Source: Toxotes chatareus (lineage: Eukaryota > Chordata > Actinopteri > Toxotidae). Taken from it: 64,000 nucleotides of DNA. Shown here piece after piece: positions 1 to 9,646 of the stretch. The stretch covers positions 19,327,035 through 19,391,034 of the forward strand of contig CM028903.1 in NCBI GenBank assembly GCA_016801885.1, in the 5' to 3' direction. The notes under the pieces were generated by a model that ran no database searches, was not told the origin of the DNA, and worked only from the letters and a program-made list of their open reading frames with translations. The translations under genes were made by a program, and so were the position numbers. Numbering within the stretch: position 1 is the first letter of the stretch; every line of letters begins with the position of its first letter.

Positions 1-159
1 TTAGTGAAAAATTTTCACTGATTTAGAGTGTTTGCAAAAACAACAGGCCAAAGTGAGGCATGTAGTTCTTTTGTTTGATGATGAGCTCATCACAGTGACC
101 CACCACTTCACCTGCTCTTATAAGACTGTTTTTATTTTTTATTTTTTTTCTTCATCCAG

Positions 160-383
160 GTTGGATGCATGCAGGTTATCCTATCATGACACACAGGTCC
201 ACAGCAGCTGAGCTGGTCAGCATTGACCATGCTAGGGGTAAAGGCCTGTCGGGCCCCATCCACGAGCTTGGACACAACCAGCAGAGAAGCTGCTGGGAGT
301 TCCCGCCACACACCACAGAGTGTACATGCAACCTGTGGTCAGTGTATGTGCATGAAGAGGTGCTGGGGATCAACAGGGCACAG
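160..383 (+). CDS. tcaf: TCAF exon with M60 HExxH motif
   Basis: The acceptor is a T-rich tract ending in CAG at 157-159 and the donor is GTGGAT from 384. The exon has two leading bases and then 74 codons in the frame Trp-Met-His-Ala-Gly. HELGHN at 261-278 supplies the two zinc-binding His and the catalytic Glu of an HExxH peptidase, so the motif is intact. Confidence 0.85.
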
Positions 384-1298
384 GTGGATTAAATCATGTA
401 ACTTTTCACTGTTGTAACTGTCTTTAATTGTTTGGTTTTTTTTAGCTTCTAACTGTTTCACAGTCGTGATCAATATAATTTGAACAGTGTATTGTGTTTA
501 ATGCAGGCTCATCCAACCATGACCCTAGAAAAAAGGACGAATCGCGCAGAAGAGTATGCTAAGGGAGGGAGGAATCTCAGCAGCTGGGATGTGTTTGTGG
601 CCCTGGAGACATATATGCAGGTAAGAGACAATTTCTGTACATAGCATTCTTAAGAAACTGTCCCTGTGTCACACTGGATTTGTATGTATTTTATGAAGAA
701 ATAGGCTCCTACTTTGACAAAGACATTAAGGAAATACAAACACACAAAATATCTATTGCCCTGCTGCCAGCATTGTGAGAGTGCAATTGTTTTTACCCAC
801 CGTCAAGCAAAACTGTTGAATGGATGAAAAATGAAGACAACTGTGTTCTTTGATCTTTACTATTAGTGGGTCAAAAGCAAAACAAAATTCCTAATGGTGG
901 CATCGGACCAAAGACTACAACATCACCAGTTTAGGATGCCTCAGGATCAGCTCTGTGTTGTCACAGTTGGCTCAGCTTTTTTCAGCATAAAGCTCCATTT
1001 GGATGGGATTAATATTCCTGTTCATGTCCCTCTACCTCTGTCTCCTTCCATGTAGCTCCAGGAGAAGTTTGGCTGGGATGCCTTTAAGAGGGTGTTTGCT
1101 GCCTACCACGAGATGAGCGACTTTCCCAATGACAACAAAGGAAAGATGAACCTGTACGCTGAGACTTTCTCCCAGGCTGTGGGGATGAACCTGTGTGGAT
1201 TCTTTAAGGCCTGGGGCTGGCCCATCGACACCACCACTGAAGAGAAACTCTCCAACCTGCCTTCTTGGAGTGACCACCCCATGGTCCAGTATGACTGA
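160..1298 (+). CDS. tcaf: TRPM8 channel-associated factor (TCAF/FAM115) homologue, 3' end (partial)
   Basis: The last three coding exons are visible (160-383, 507-620, 1056-1298); phases agree across both introns and give about 193 C-terminal residues ending in TGA at 1296-1298. The first exon holds HELGHN (261-278), an HExxH zinc-metallopeptidase motif of the peptidase M60 (enhancin-like) domain, followed by a conserved Trp/Cys-rich stretch (CNLWSVYVHEE). This arrangement is typical of TCAF/FAM115 proteins. In mammals these bind TRPM8 and change its trafficking and gating; whether the M60 domain is catalytic is not known to me. The 5' exons lie left of the window. The upstream part of the protein is therefore unseen, and which teleost TCAF paralogue this is cannot be decided. 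A second copy of the terminal exon follows at 2421-2663. Confidence 0.85.
507..620 (+). CDS. tcaf: TCAF penultimate exon
   Basis: The exon is 38 codons, phase 0 at both ends, bounded by AATGCAG and GTAAGA. It encodes a basic segment followed by SSWDVFVALETYMQ, which continues directly into LQEKFGWDAF of the next exon as in TCAF proteins. Confidence 0.85.
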
Positions 1299-1316
1299 AC
1301 TTCAGTTTGCTGCTGA
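740..1316 (+). repeat. Tandem duplication unit, copy 1
   Basis: The intron upstream of the terminal exon and the exon itself match 2208-2681 (for example the shared run around CCAGCATTGTGAGAGTG and TGGATGAAAAATGAAGACAA). Copy 1 carries roughly 110 extra bases between about 840 and 955 that copy 2 lacks. Homology stops about 18 bases past the stop codon. Confidence 0.7.
1056..1298 (+). CDS. tcaf: TCAF terminal exon, copy 1
   Basis: The acceptor is CATGTAG at 1049-1055. There are 80 codons and a stop. The segment from FGWDAFKRVFAAYHEM through GFFKAWGWPI to PMVQYD matches the end of the TCAF M60 domain. Copy 2 at 2421-2663 differs by only a few codons: EK versus DT near the start, and WSD versus WCD near the end. 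Confidence 0.85.
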   Translation, partial: LQEKFGWDAFKRVFAAYHEMSDFPNDNKGKMNLYAETFSQAVGMNLCGFFKAWGWPIDTTTEEKLSNLPSWSDHPMVQYD

Positions 1317-1350
1317 TTAAAGTGTGATTAAAGAGAGATGGTATGTTGGT

Positions 1351-1356
1351 AATAAA
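1351..1356 (+). terminator. Candidate polyA signal of TCAF copy 1
   Basis: AATAAA lies 53 bases after the stop codon, with further A/T-rich AATAAAA at about 1414. The 3'UTR would be very short. Confidence 0.4.
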
Positions 1357-2207
1357 TAATTAATCTGTATAACTGTGTTGACTTTTATTATTGATTGAAA
1401 CTGGATGATTTCAAATAAAAATTAAATAAGTTGACAAACTGAATGTTGATCAAAAAATGTAATTATGATATAGATGTAACGATTTAATCAAATTAAAAAG
1501 GACTTTAGACGTGTCCTTCTCTTTGTGAACACTTAGTCCCAACCAAAAAAATACCAAGGCATTGTGTTTTGCGAATGATGATTTAATGTTGAACATGAGA
1601 TAAATGAAGAATGAAAAGTCATCTGTCCTGCAACTGTGAGAAAACAAGAACACTGGAAATAAAGGGAAGATGAAGTCACTTAGTCTGACATGCAGGGCTT
1701 GGATTCGTGGTTAGAGCTGAGCAAGAGGAATAAAAATAACATCTAAACTGCAGCATACAGCAAGTAAACCATTAAAATGACTCTACACTAACACCCCTAC
1801 TGACATGTCACCTAATATTCTATTCTATTCTTGTCTAGTCTAGTCTGTATCTGATTTGGATACACACCATATTTTATTATACATGTAAAATCATCTTGAG
1901 TCTGTTTGAAGATGTTAAAAAAGTCAGCAGTAGTTAAGTACATAAACATCTCATAAGTTTTAGTTGCTGACATCATGATGATGATGTCAGCAGATGTTGA
2001 GTCATTATTACAAGATATGGGAGTCATGAGTACACAGGAACAGGTCTTTCCTGAGAAAGCAGGAAAAATCTTTCTCAGGAAAACAGTTCTGTGAACCACC
2101 TCTTTTTTCTCACATAGAACTCACATACTTCTGTGTTTTCAAAGCTGTTTCAAAACAAAGTGTGATATCACCACTGGGTTTTTCAGCAGAAGAGTTTTTC
2201 TTGGCAC

Positions 2208-2681
2208 GCAAACACGCAAATATCTATTTCCCTGCGACCAGCATTGTGAGAGTGTCATTCTTTTTACACACTATCAGGCAAAGCTGTTGAGTGGATGAAA
2301 AATGAAGACAACTTCAGAGCTGTCAGTCAAGTTAGCTCAACTTTTTTCAGTGTAAAGCTCCATTTGGATGGGATTAATATTCCTGTTCATGTCCCTCTAC
2401 CTCTGTCTCCTTCCATGTAGCTCCAGGACACGTTTGGCTGGGATGCCTTTAAGAGGGTGTTTGCTGCCTACCACGAGATGAGCGACTTTCCCAATGACAA
2501 CAAAGGAAAGATGAACCTGTACGCTGAGACTTTCTCCCAGGCTGTGGGGATGAACCTGTGTGGATTCTTTAAGGCCTGGGGCTGGCCCATCGACACCACC
2601 ACTGAAGAGAAACTCTCCAACCTGCCTTCTTGGTGTGACCACCCCATGGTCCAGTATGACTGAACTTCAGTCTGCTGCTGA
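2208..2681 (+). repeat. Tandem duplication unit, copy 2
   Basis: This is the second unit of the intron-plus-exon duplication. The exon part is more alike than the intron part, which fits either selection or recent gene conversion over the exon. Confidence 0.7.
2421..2663 (+). CDS. tcaf: Duplicated TCAF terminal exon, copy 2
   Basis: This 243-base open exon begins at the same CATGTAG acceptor as copy 1, reads 80 codons without a break and ends at the same TGA. It differs at very few codons (LQDTFGWD for LQEKFGWD; WCDHPM for WSDHPM). No second copy of the upstream exons is seen between 1299 and 2420, so it cannot stand alone as a gene. It is phase-compatible with the exon ending at 620 and could serve as an alternative last exon, or it may be a recent, unused tandem copy. 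Its 3' flank differs from copy 1 immediately beyond the stop; the nearest AATAAA is near 2893. Confidence 0.6.
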   Translation, partial: LQDTFGWDAFKRVFAAYHEMSDFPNDNKGKMNLYAETFSQAVGMNLCGFFKAWGWPIDTTTEEKLSNLPSWCDHPMVQYD

Positions 2682-4823
2682 CAGATGGACAGAAGGGTAT
2701 TTGTTGATAATCAGCTGATTTGTGTTACTCTAGTCATATATTATAATGAAAAAAAAAAGATACATAACATAACATATATCCTAACCAAGAAAATGCTTTT
2801 ATTTGGCTTAGATCTACTGTAATGTTGAGCGTGAGGCTACAGAAGAAAAGAAAAAAGCAGCCTGCTGAGAAAAGAGAACTTTCTGAGAAAGTCAATAAAA
2901 AGTTTGCTGAAAAACTCTAAGAAAGATGAAATAATTCAGTTCAACATTGTGCTGTAAAAATAATTCAAATAACAACCGTCTGCACTGTTAACAAAATTCA
3001 ATTGATGTACCTCCTCACATCTTTATAGTTTTGGTGACTCTTCTCTTGACTCTTTGGAGGCTGACATTGATGTATTGACAACTAGATGATACTGCATCAC
3101 TCTAAAGTATGAGTTCTCTAAAATATTTCTCCAAATGATGGCAAAAAATGTAATAAATGATCTTTTGTAAAATAAGTAAATAAATAAAAAAAATAAAAAG
3201 GAGAAGAGAAAAGAAGGACTGGAGGACAGCAGAGAATTATGTGGTAAAGGATTTATGTTTCTCTTATTTAATGTACTGTTTTTAACTTTTAAGTATTTTT
3301 TACTTTCATTCCAGAAATATATTAAAGGTCCCGTATTGTGAAAATTTATAAAATTTATATTTTAAACCTCCATAAGTTGGAGGTTTAAAATAAAAGCTGT
3401 GGAAATTTGAGGTTGCTCACAACTGCTATGCCTCTGGCTCCCCCACAACAAGATAAATCATAGCTTTTTACTGTGTCTTTTACCCATCTCCCAGCTGCAT
3501 TTTAGGTCACTATAAACAGACCCTCTGCAAGTTTTCAGTGTTGACTTGGAACACAGATTGGACCGAAACGTCTAGTTTGGCATCCAAATCAATATGTTAA
3601 TTTTACACCGGGTGAACAGAAAATATCCTGTTAACTTGTTAATTTTCACCATCCATAGTAATTTATATTGGATGCTACCACTTCATCAGTATCTAAGGGG
3701 ACACCCTCCACAGGCCTACAGTCATTGCAAGAGAGAAAACATTGCCCCACTCAACCTACCTTGTATGAACTGGGGTTTAATTGGGCTGAAGAGCTAACAT
3801 TGATTTACAATTACCTTATTAACATCTGCATTTCTGTAGGCTACTGGTTACATAGAAAAAATGTGGCTTGTGTAGGCCTATCACATTTGAAATGTTCATT
3901 TTCTGTGGCGTTCCCACTAGATGGCAGTATTAGAGCACAAATAGCAACCTGTTGAACTTTGACTGGACTGGGGAAAAAAGAATTTGGTTTTCTGCAAGTT
4001 GGTGATTTCGATGCAAACTGGTTAAAATACTTTCTAATTAATGCCGACCTTTTAGAGCAGTGTAGTGGTGGCGTGGAATATATTTTGCATTGTCACTGTT
4101 ATGTCAAAAATTCAACTTATGTCCTTTCATGAACAAACTGTTAATTAGGAATTATTGTTTTCCTGTTTAAAGCAGCACATTTGTGTTGATAAAGATTTCT
4201 TGAATAATTGAAATGCCCTGGTAGTTGGTTGATGTTGATGACGTAAAACACTGCATGCACACTCTAAACTGCATGCTGGTTAGAAATTTTGTCTCATGAC
4301 CTTTAAACCTCTCCGGAGAAAGGGGATTGCAGGTCTGTGAGTGAGGCTCTGCAGTTTGCGCTCCTCTGGCCACACCAGCTGGGAACCACGTCTGAGACCA
4401 CAGACCTTAGATCATAAGGTGTGGTATGTTTTTATTACTGTAGCCAAGTGTGGTATGTCTTTAGTATTTCAGGTCCCTTATCTCCTGGTTATCTTTCCCA
4501 AAGGAGATGCTTTTTATTTAATCTGTGTTAGAACAGCATATTTTTGGACCATGTGCAGTTGGTTTCCTTATAGTATTGCTGCTACGCAAACAAATCGGTG
4601 TGAACACAATTCGATAGGTACATGCATGGATGTCCAGATGCATAGATGCAGACCCTTGCATAGTTGCAGATGCATCAAGCTAAAAACAGCTCTGTTATTT
4701 AATAAGGAGTGATAATGGATGCTGTCTGTGCAGTCTGATGTAGTCTTGTTGCTGTTAAATACACTTTACATTAATATACATTAATATACACCATGTTGAC
4801 AACAGTGTCAAACATAATTTGTT
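2682..4823. other. Intergenic region without a supported gene
   Basis: The stretch is AT-rich. Open frames here (for example 3668-3955 and 4341-4712) have no recognisable domain or paired splice sites. The part from about 3325 looks like a dispersed repeat. A short direct duplication (ACATTAATAT twice) lies near 4770. Confidence 0.5.
3325..3950. repeat. Possible MITE-like dispersed repeat with a hairpin
   Basis: A perfect inverted repeat of 13-base arms (TTTTAAACCTCCA at 3360-3372 and its complement at 3378-3390, 5-base loop) sits near an opening AGGTCCCGTATTGTG, resembling the start of palindromic teleost repeats. The right end could not be fixed. Confidence 0.3.
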
Positions 4824-4829
4824 TTTATT
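4824..4829 (-). terminator. PolyA signal of the ENDOD1-like gene
   Basis: TTTATT on + (AATAAA on -) lies about 107 bases past the stop codon. Confidence 0.5.
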
Positions 4830-4935
4830 GTATTATTAATATCAAAAATAGCTTTTGGTAGTTATTCAAATCTAATATAAAATTAAATGTCAGTGGCACC
4901 TAAAGTTCTTTTTTCATCATCCCTCTGTTAATCTT

Positions 4936-5327
4936 TCATGCCCTGCAATTGTTGGAAAACAGCTCCCCTACTGGTTGATTGGAGACCTGCTGCAGGAATT
5001 CTCCCAGTTCATCCAGAGAGAGCTTCTCCACCCAGTTGTCTTCTGTGTTCCTGGCTGTGGCAGCACCACTCTGAATGGGTCTGCCATTGTTGTCCACACA
5101 GCAGTAGGCATTCCATATATAGTCTGGAATGTTGACACGCTTCACATTGTTTTTGATAATCCAGTTATCTGCAGATGGAACGGCACCGACCAGTACATAG
5201 GCTTTAGAGCACTTGCTCCGGAAAAGGTCTGTGAGCTGGGACTCATGGATCCTCCAGGCGTTCTGGTTCAGCTTAGGGTTCTGAGGAACCACATTGGTCA
5301 AGGTGAAAGTGGCGTTGCGGCTAGGGA
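4936..5327 (-). CDS. ENDOD1-like coding exon 5
   Basis: The acceptor is CTTACAG (5328-5334). It encodes VPSRNATFTLTNVVPQ and the C-terminal half ending FSNNCRA, stop at 4938-4936. It contains IPDYIWNAYCC and the late Cys expected for a disulfide-bonded secreted nuclease. Confidence 0.9.
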
Positions 5328-5566
5328 CTGTAAGAGAGAGAGATGGAGTGTTACAATTCATGCAAGAAATAAGTTTGTGAAGTTGGCTTGGTAGGATGCA
5401 CAGTGGTGACAAAGGGAGATAGAAATATGTGTTTCATACTGGTTGGGTGATTCTCCTTCTACAAGCTTTAAAAAGGTCACCAAAAATTTTTTTTTTTCAA
5501 TTTCTGATGGATTCTTCAGATGTTAAGTAGGCTTCACCTAATGCCTTTTTACCTTAGGGATGTATC

Positions 5567-5619
<53 letters not shown>

Positions 5620-6707
5620 GGCGATGGAGCTGCCATGCCAGGCTCTGGCCTGCACAGTCGGAGCAACTCTGGGTTCAGTGTCTTGCCACTTGTCACTTCA
5701 ACATATGGATAGGAGGAGCCCAAACCTTTTGCTATGGGGTGGGAGGGTCTACTGCCAAAAACATCCATCAGTGTTCAAGCTCTCCTACCTGCATGGTGCC
5801 CATTGGGGTTAAGGTGACCACGGTCGAATCCAGAGTGTGTGTAGTCTTCATTCAGAGCCTGTTTCTCTCCGAGGTAGACCCCAGGGTGGTCCTTCCCCAG
5901 CCAGTAGCCATCCTTAATCCCAGCTTGCCAGGATAAGTTTACCAACTAAAGAGCACATCAAAAACTCAACTGTAAATGACTGACTGTTTTGCACTGTTTT
6001 GGATTTTGACCACATCAGTAAATGCACACATAAAGTATAGACACGTGAGGAACCAACCTGAGGCTCCACAAACCACCTCTTCTCCCTGCCACCTCCATTG
6101 CTGGGCTGGAAATAATAGGCAGAGTAGACAGCAATGCGGTGGTTGGTGTCATACAGTGTGGCAAAGTGGTATCTGATGGAGAGAGATGACGTATAGTCAT
6201 GGGACATAAGAAGCGTTGCTATGGAAAATAAAAGCCAAAGACACATTTGGTGCTGAAAATAGTAAGTGGCAAGATTATAGCCAATGTCAGACTCAAATTA
6301 AACTGAAAGTGAATGAAAAAGATGCATGATTCCGGGAACCAAGCTACATGAACTCACATTATAGTTTAGTACAGACAGTGGTACTGAAGTCTAAAATCCA
6401 CTTTCAGCACTTTAATTACCTGTTGACGAAGCGCTGACAGAGACGGGCGGCACCGGGTGTATAAGCCCCCCACTCTGGCACCTTCTCTTTATAGAAGTAC
6501 TTCATGCATTCTGGCACATCCTGGGATAAAATAACAAAATAAAACAGGCTCCTAAGCGAATCACTTACACAACAGACACACACAGATTCAGTGCTCCTTG
6601 AAGTCCTTAAATAAACTGAGGTAACAAACCTCAAAGCGTGCCACAACATCTGCATGGACAGAAAAGAGGAACAGGAGAAGAGCACACAGAGTTACCAAGG
6701 TCCGCAT
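4936..6707 (-). CDS. Endonuclease domain-containing 1 protein-like (secreted DNA/RNA non-specific endonuclease)
   Basis: There are five coding exons on the minus strand: 6630-6707, 6420-6520, 6058-6172, 5789-5945 and 4936-5327. All junctions are GT/AG and phases sum to 843 bases, i.e. 280 residues plus stop, near the usual length of ENDOD1-like proteins. Residues 1-19 form a signal peptide (MRTLVTLCALLLFLFSVHA), pointing to secretion or the lumen. The nuclease signature DRGHLNP is at residues 139-145, with His142 the expected general base. It is followed by TNVVPQN and an Asn-rich stretch at 161-173 that should carry the metal-binding Asn. The predicted reaction is Mg-dependent, sequence-nonspecific cleavage of DNA or RNA. 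The gene has its own TATA box, a 5'UTR intron and a polyA signal. The family is expanded in fish; the exact paralogue is not known. Confidence 0.9.
5571..5615. repeat. (CA)n microsatellite
   Basis: Pure CA dinucleotide run of about 45 bases inside intron 4 of the ENDOD1-like gene. Confidence 0.95.
5789..5945 (-). CDS. ENDOD1-like coding exon 4 (DRGH catalytic motif)
   Basis: The acceptor CTTTAG at 5946-5951 keeps phase 0 (LVNLSWQAG...). A downstream AG near 5932 would shift the frame. The exon contains DRGHLNPNGHH, the active-site motif of DNA/RNA non-specific endonucleases. Confidence 0.85.
6058..6172 (-). CDS. ENDOD1-like coding exon 3
   Basis: The segment YHFATLYDTNHRIAVYSAY begins the nuclease fold; the exon ends WFVEPQ. 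The phase is 1 base plus 38 codons, in register with exons 2 and 4. Confidence 0.85.
6420..6520 (-). CDS. ENDOD1-like coding exon 2
   Basis: Acceptor TTATCCCAG, donor GTAATT. It encodes DVPECMKYFY through ARLCQRFVN; the Cys-x-x-Phe/Tyr-Phe start followed by a Q-R-F/Y segment is typical of the mature N-terminus of this family. Confidence 0.85.
6630..6707 (-). CDS. ENDOD1-like coding exon 1 (signal peptide)
   Basis: The ATG is at 6707-6705, ten bases after a 5'UTR acceptor (TGACTTCAG, exon from 6716). The exon has 26 codons, hydrophobic up to HADVVARFE, and its donor is GTTTGT. Confidence 0.85.
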
Positions 6708-6875
6708 TATGGTCCCCTGAAGTCAAACAGAACAAAACAGAAAAACATTCAGTATACAGTCTGTAGGTTTACTGTAAAAACCTGGGCCTTCACTATCTGT
6801 GTTTGTATGTGTGTGTATTTCCACTCACCTGCTGGTACACGGGCTGCCACAGTCTGCCCTGAGCAGAAGCTGGTG

Positions 6876-6883
6876 TTTATATA
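6876..6883 (-). promoter_or_regulatory. TATA box and 5'UTR exon of the ENDOD1-like gene
   Basis: TATATAAA is read on the minus strand. About 45 bases downstream is a donor GTGAGT (intron from 6828), matched to the acceptor before 6716. This implies a short noncoding first exon at about 6829-6850 and a 112-base 5'UTR intron. Confidence 0.6.
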
Positions 6884-6949
6884 TGACTTCTGTTCACCTT
6901 TAACCTTGTTTGTCCTCTTCTTTTATGTGTACTCCTCTTAACACGTGAC

Positions 6950-8687
6950 ATTTTGTGTGGGATAAACCTGAACTTGGCTACCATATTAGACATGGATGAC
7001 CAAGAATGAGTGTAAAAATCATTTAGAAAGTGCTAAAATTAGCTCTTCTTAGATATGAGCATCAGTGGAATAAGTGACAGATGTGACACAATGTCCCATG
7101 TGAGAAGAGGACAGTGTTATGTGTTATCACTATGACAGTGTTTCATGTCAAGTTCTGAACTTCAGCAGGGTCTGAGTGTTTCCATTTTCTGCCACTCTAT
7201 ACTTCTTCTCCACAACGGTTCAGAATAAAATATTGTACTTTTTGCTCCACCACATTTATCTGATAACTTATTTGTTACTTCAAAGATTCAGATGAATTAT
7301 ACAAAATGCAAGCAAACTATAAACTATGATGTATTATTATACAGGTTAAGAAATGACTTTATTGATCCCCAGGGGGATATTCACGAGCCTCCAATTAACT
7401 TTTGATTAGTACATAATTAAATAATTAATATAATTGATCAGCCCCACCTTCATGAGCTGCAACATTAAAGTGTACACACTAGCTATAACTATAATCCAGG
7501 AATATAATATACATTATTCTGAAATAAACCATTTCAAATACTTAATATACATTGATGATAACACTTTAATTCTCAAGTAGAGCTTTGAATGCATGACTTT
7601 TACTTGTAACAGAGTATTTTCACACTGTGGTATTTCTACTTTCATTTGAGTAAAAGATTGAATGCTTCTTCCACCTCTTGTTTTAAAGCCTGCCTCAGAA
7701 TTCATGTTTGCCTCACACTGTGTGACATCAAGCACATTTCCAATACACAACTGTCTATTTTTAGCTACTGTCTAATTTCTTGGAAACAAGACCATTTTAC
7801 ACAGTTACCATAAGTCAGACAGCGAATTACAGCTTCATGATGATGGTGAGAGATGTAATCTGACTATGTTTCAGTGCATTAACTATATTAACTCTATTAG
7901 TGAGCTCTGATGCCACAAATCGCTCTGCTGTTCAGGCCTGTTATCTGATATCAAGATCACCTCCTGGAGTATTGACAACATGTGCATTTGGCAAATTCAC
8001 TCACACCCTCTGACAGCCAGCGTTTGGTTAGGTAACACTGAGATATCTATTCATGTGCTGTTTTTCCCACGATCACAGCAAAGGCTGTGAGTAAACCCAA
8101 CATGTGGACTCCTCCCAGTTTTCTGACTCACACACCCGTAACACAAAACTGCTCCAAATGATTAGCAGAAGCATCAGCAGACCGAAGGGTTGCTCTTATG
8201 AAGACTTCCCAAAATTATTCTTTTTAACTGGTTTCAGAAAATACAAAATTTGCTCCAAGGGGATACAGAGGTTTACACGAGAAATATAAATGACTATAAA
8301 TACAAAACCTTGTTTTTTTTTCCCAAAACATGGATCTTTATTTATGGATAAGCCTGCTAATTTCTAAGTCAAACTATAGCTGACCTTAACACATCCATCC
8401 TTATACTACATTTCCTCTGGTTCCCAAAATGTCATGTGTCTTTGAGAACAAACACACTGCAGTGCATTCAAGTTCCTCACATAACCCTCTCAGGTTTAAA
8501 GTGCCCAATTTAGAAATCAAGAATGCTTCCTGCGTAAAGTAGAAACTTCTCTGAATCACCATCTTTGTTTAACTGCGATACTCATATTTCACAGAAGAGA
8601 CTGGATGATTAATTTTTTCAGTGAAATGTGCTGCAACTGGTTTTATTTCTTCTTTCATCTTCTGCTATTCTGTGTTTTAGTTCTCCT
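6950..8687. other. Gene-free stretch upstream of the ENDOD1-like gene
   Basis: Apart from the broken transposon copy at 7150-7680, nothing with coding structure is seen. The open frames 7514-7750 and 8104-8289 have no domain. Confidence 0.4.
7150..7680. mobile_element. Degenerate copy of a hAT-like palindromic element, interrupted
   Basis: Segments 7180-7330 (TACTTCTTCTCC, ATTGTACTTTTTGCTCCACC) and 7540-7680 (TTTTACTTGTAA, ending CTTCTTCCACCTC) resemble the two arms of the element seen intact at 8688-9646. A short insert at about 7353-7390, with TTTATTGATCCCCAGGGGG, separates them. This insert motif recurs in teleost repeats; its family is unassigned. Confidence 0.5.
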
Positions 8688-9646
8688 CAGTGGTGGAAAG
8701 TAACTAAGTACATTTGCTCAAGTACTGTACTTGAGTACAAATGTGAGGCATTTATACTCAAATTTTATTTTCATATCACCTTTTACTTCTATTCCACTTC
8801 TTATCATTTGAAAAACTTTAGTTACTACTTTACAGATTTACAGATTTTTGCATACACATGATGTTAAGTTCTAAAGAAATATGATGTTTTATTATAAATT
8901 ATTATATAATTACAGTTGGAATGATTAGTGGAGAGACAGAAAATTAATTGGTAAGTATTTTGAATATAGATTAAACCATATCTCATGCAAAATGCCAAAC
9001 ATTTTACTTTTTCTGTAAATTGTGCCAATGCTTAAGAATATTTTTACTAAATTTTTATACACATAAACACATAATTCAGAAAAATTCAACAAACAACACA
9101 CTGTGGCTACATGAACTATACCTCCTGGTTACTTGAGTATAACGATCTAAAAATACTCCATTACAAGTAGAAGTCCTTCATTCCAAGTAGCATTTAAGTA
9201 TAAAAGTTGCAGAACAATAATCACTGTGTGGGTCCTGAGATAAATCTTAGCGAATGTAAAATGATTAATGACGTAGAAAAGAAGAAAAAGCAAAGTTCTG
9301 CTACACAAATCTATGTTCATCTCTCATCTCTCTAATATTTGCTTTTTGTGTGTGAAACACTGGACAACTTTATCTTTTGTGCCTAAAACTAGCTGAGACA
9401 TTTAGAGAAGAAGACTTGTATTTTATAAGCTTATCATGTTTTCTTTTTGTTTTTGTAATGTAAAGTCTTAATCTGAAAAGTAACCAGTAACTGCAGCTGT
9501 TATATATATGTATCGGAATGAATGATACAATATTTTACTGTGAAATGTAGTGGAACAGAAGTATGAAGTGACATAAGTACAAGTACCTCAAACCTGTGCT
9601 TAAGTGCAGTACTTGAGTAAATTTACTGAGTTACTTTCCACCCCTG
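8688..9646. mobile_element. Nonautonomous hAT-like transposon with long terminal inverted repeats
   Basis: The left end CAGTGGTGGAAAGTAACT and the inverted right end CAGGGGTGGAAAGTAACT continue as imperfect inverted repeats for roughly 150-190 bases on each side (GTACTTGAGTACAAATGTGAGG versus its counterpart). The interior is AT-rich and noncoding. The CAGNGGTGG terminus is hAT-like. I did not find a clear 8-bp target duplication. Confidence 0.65.
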
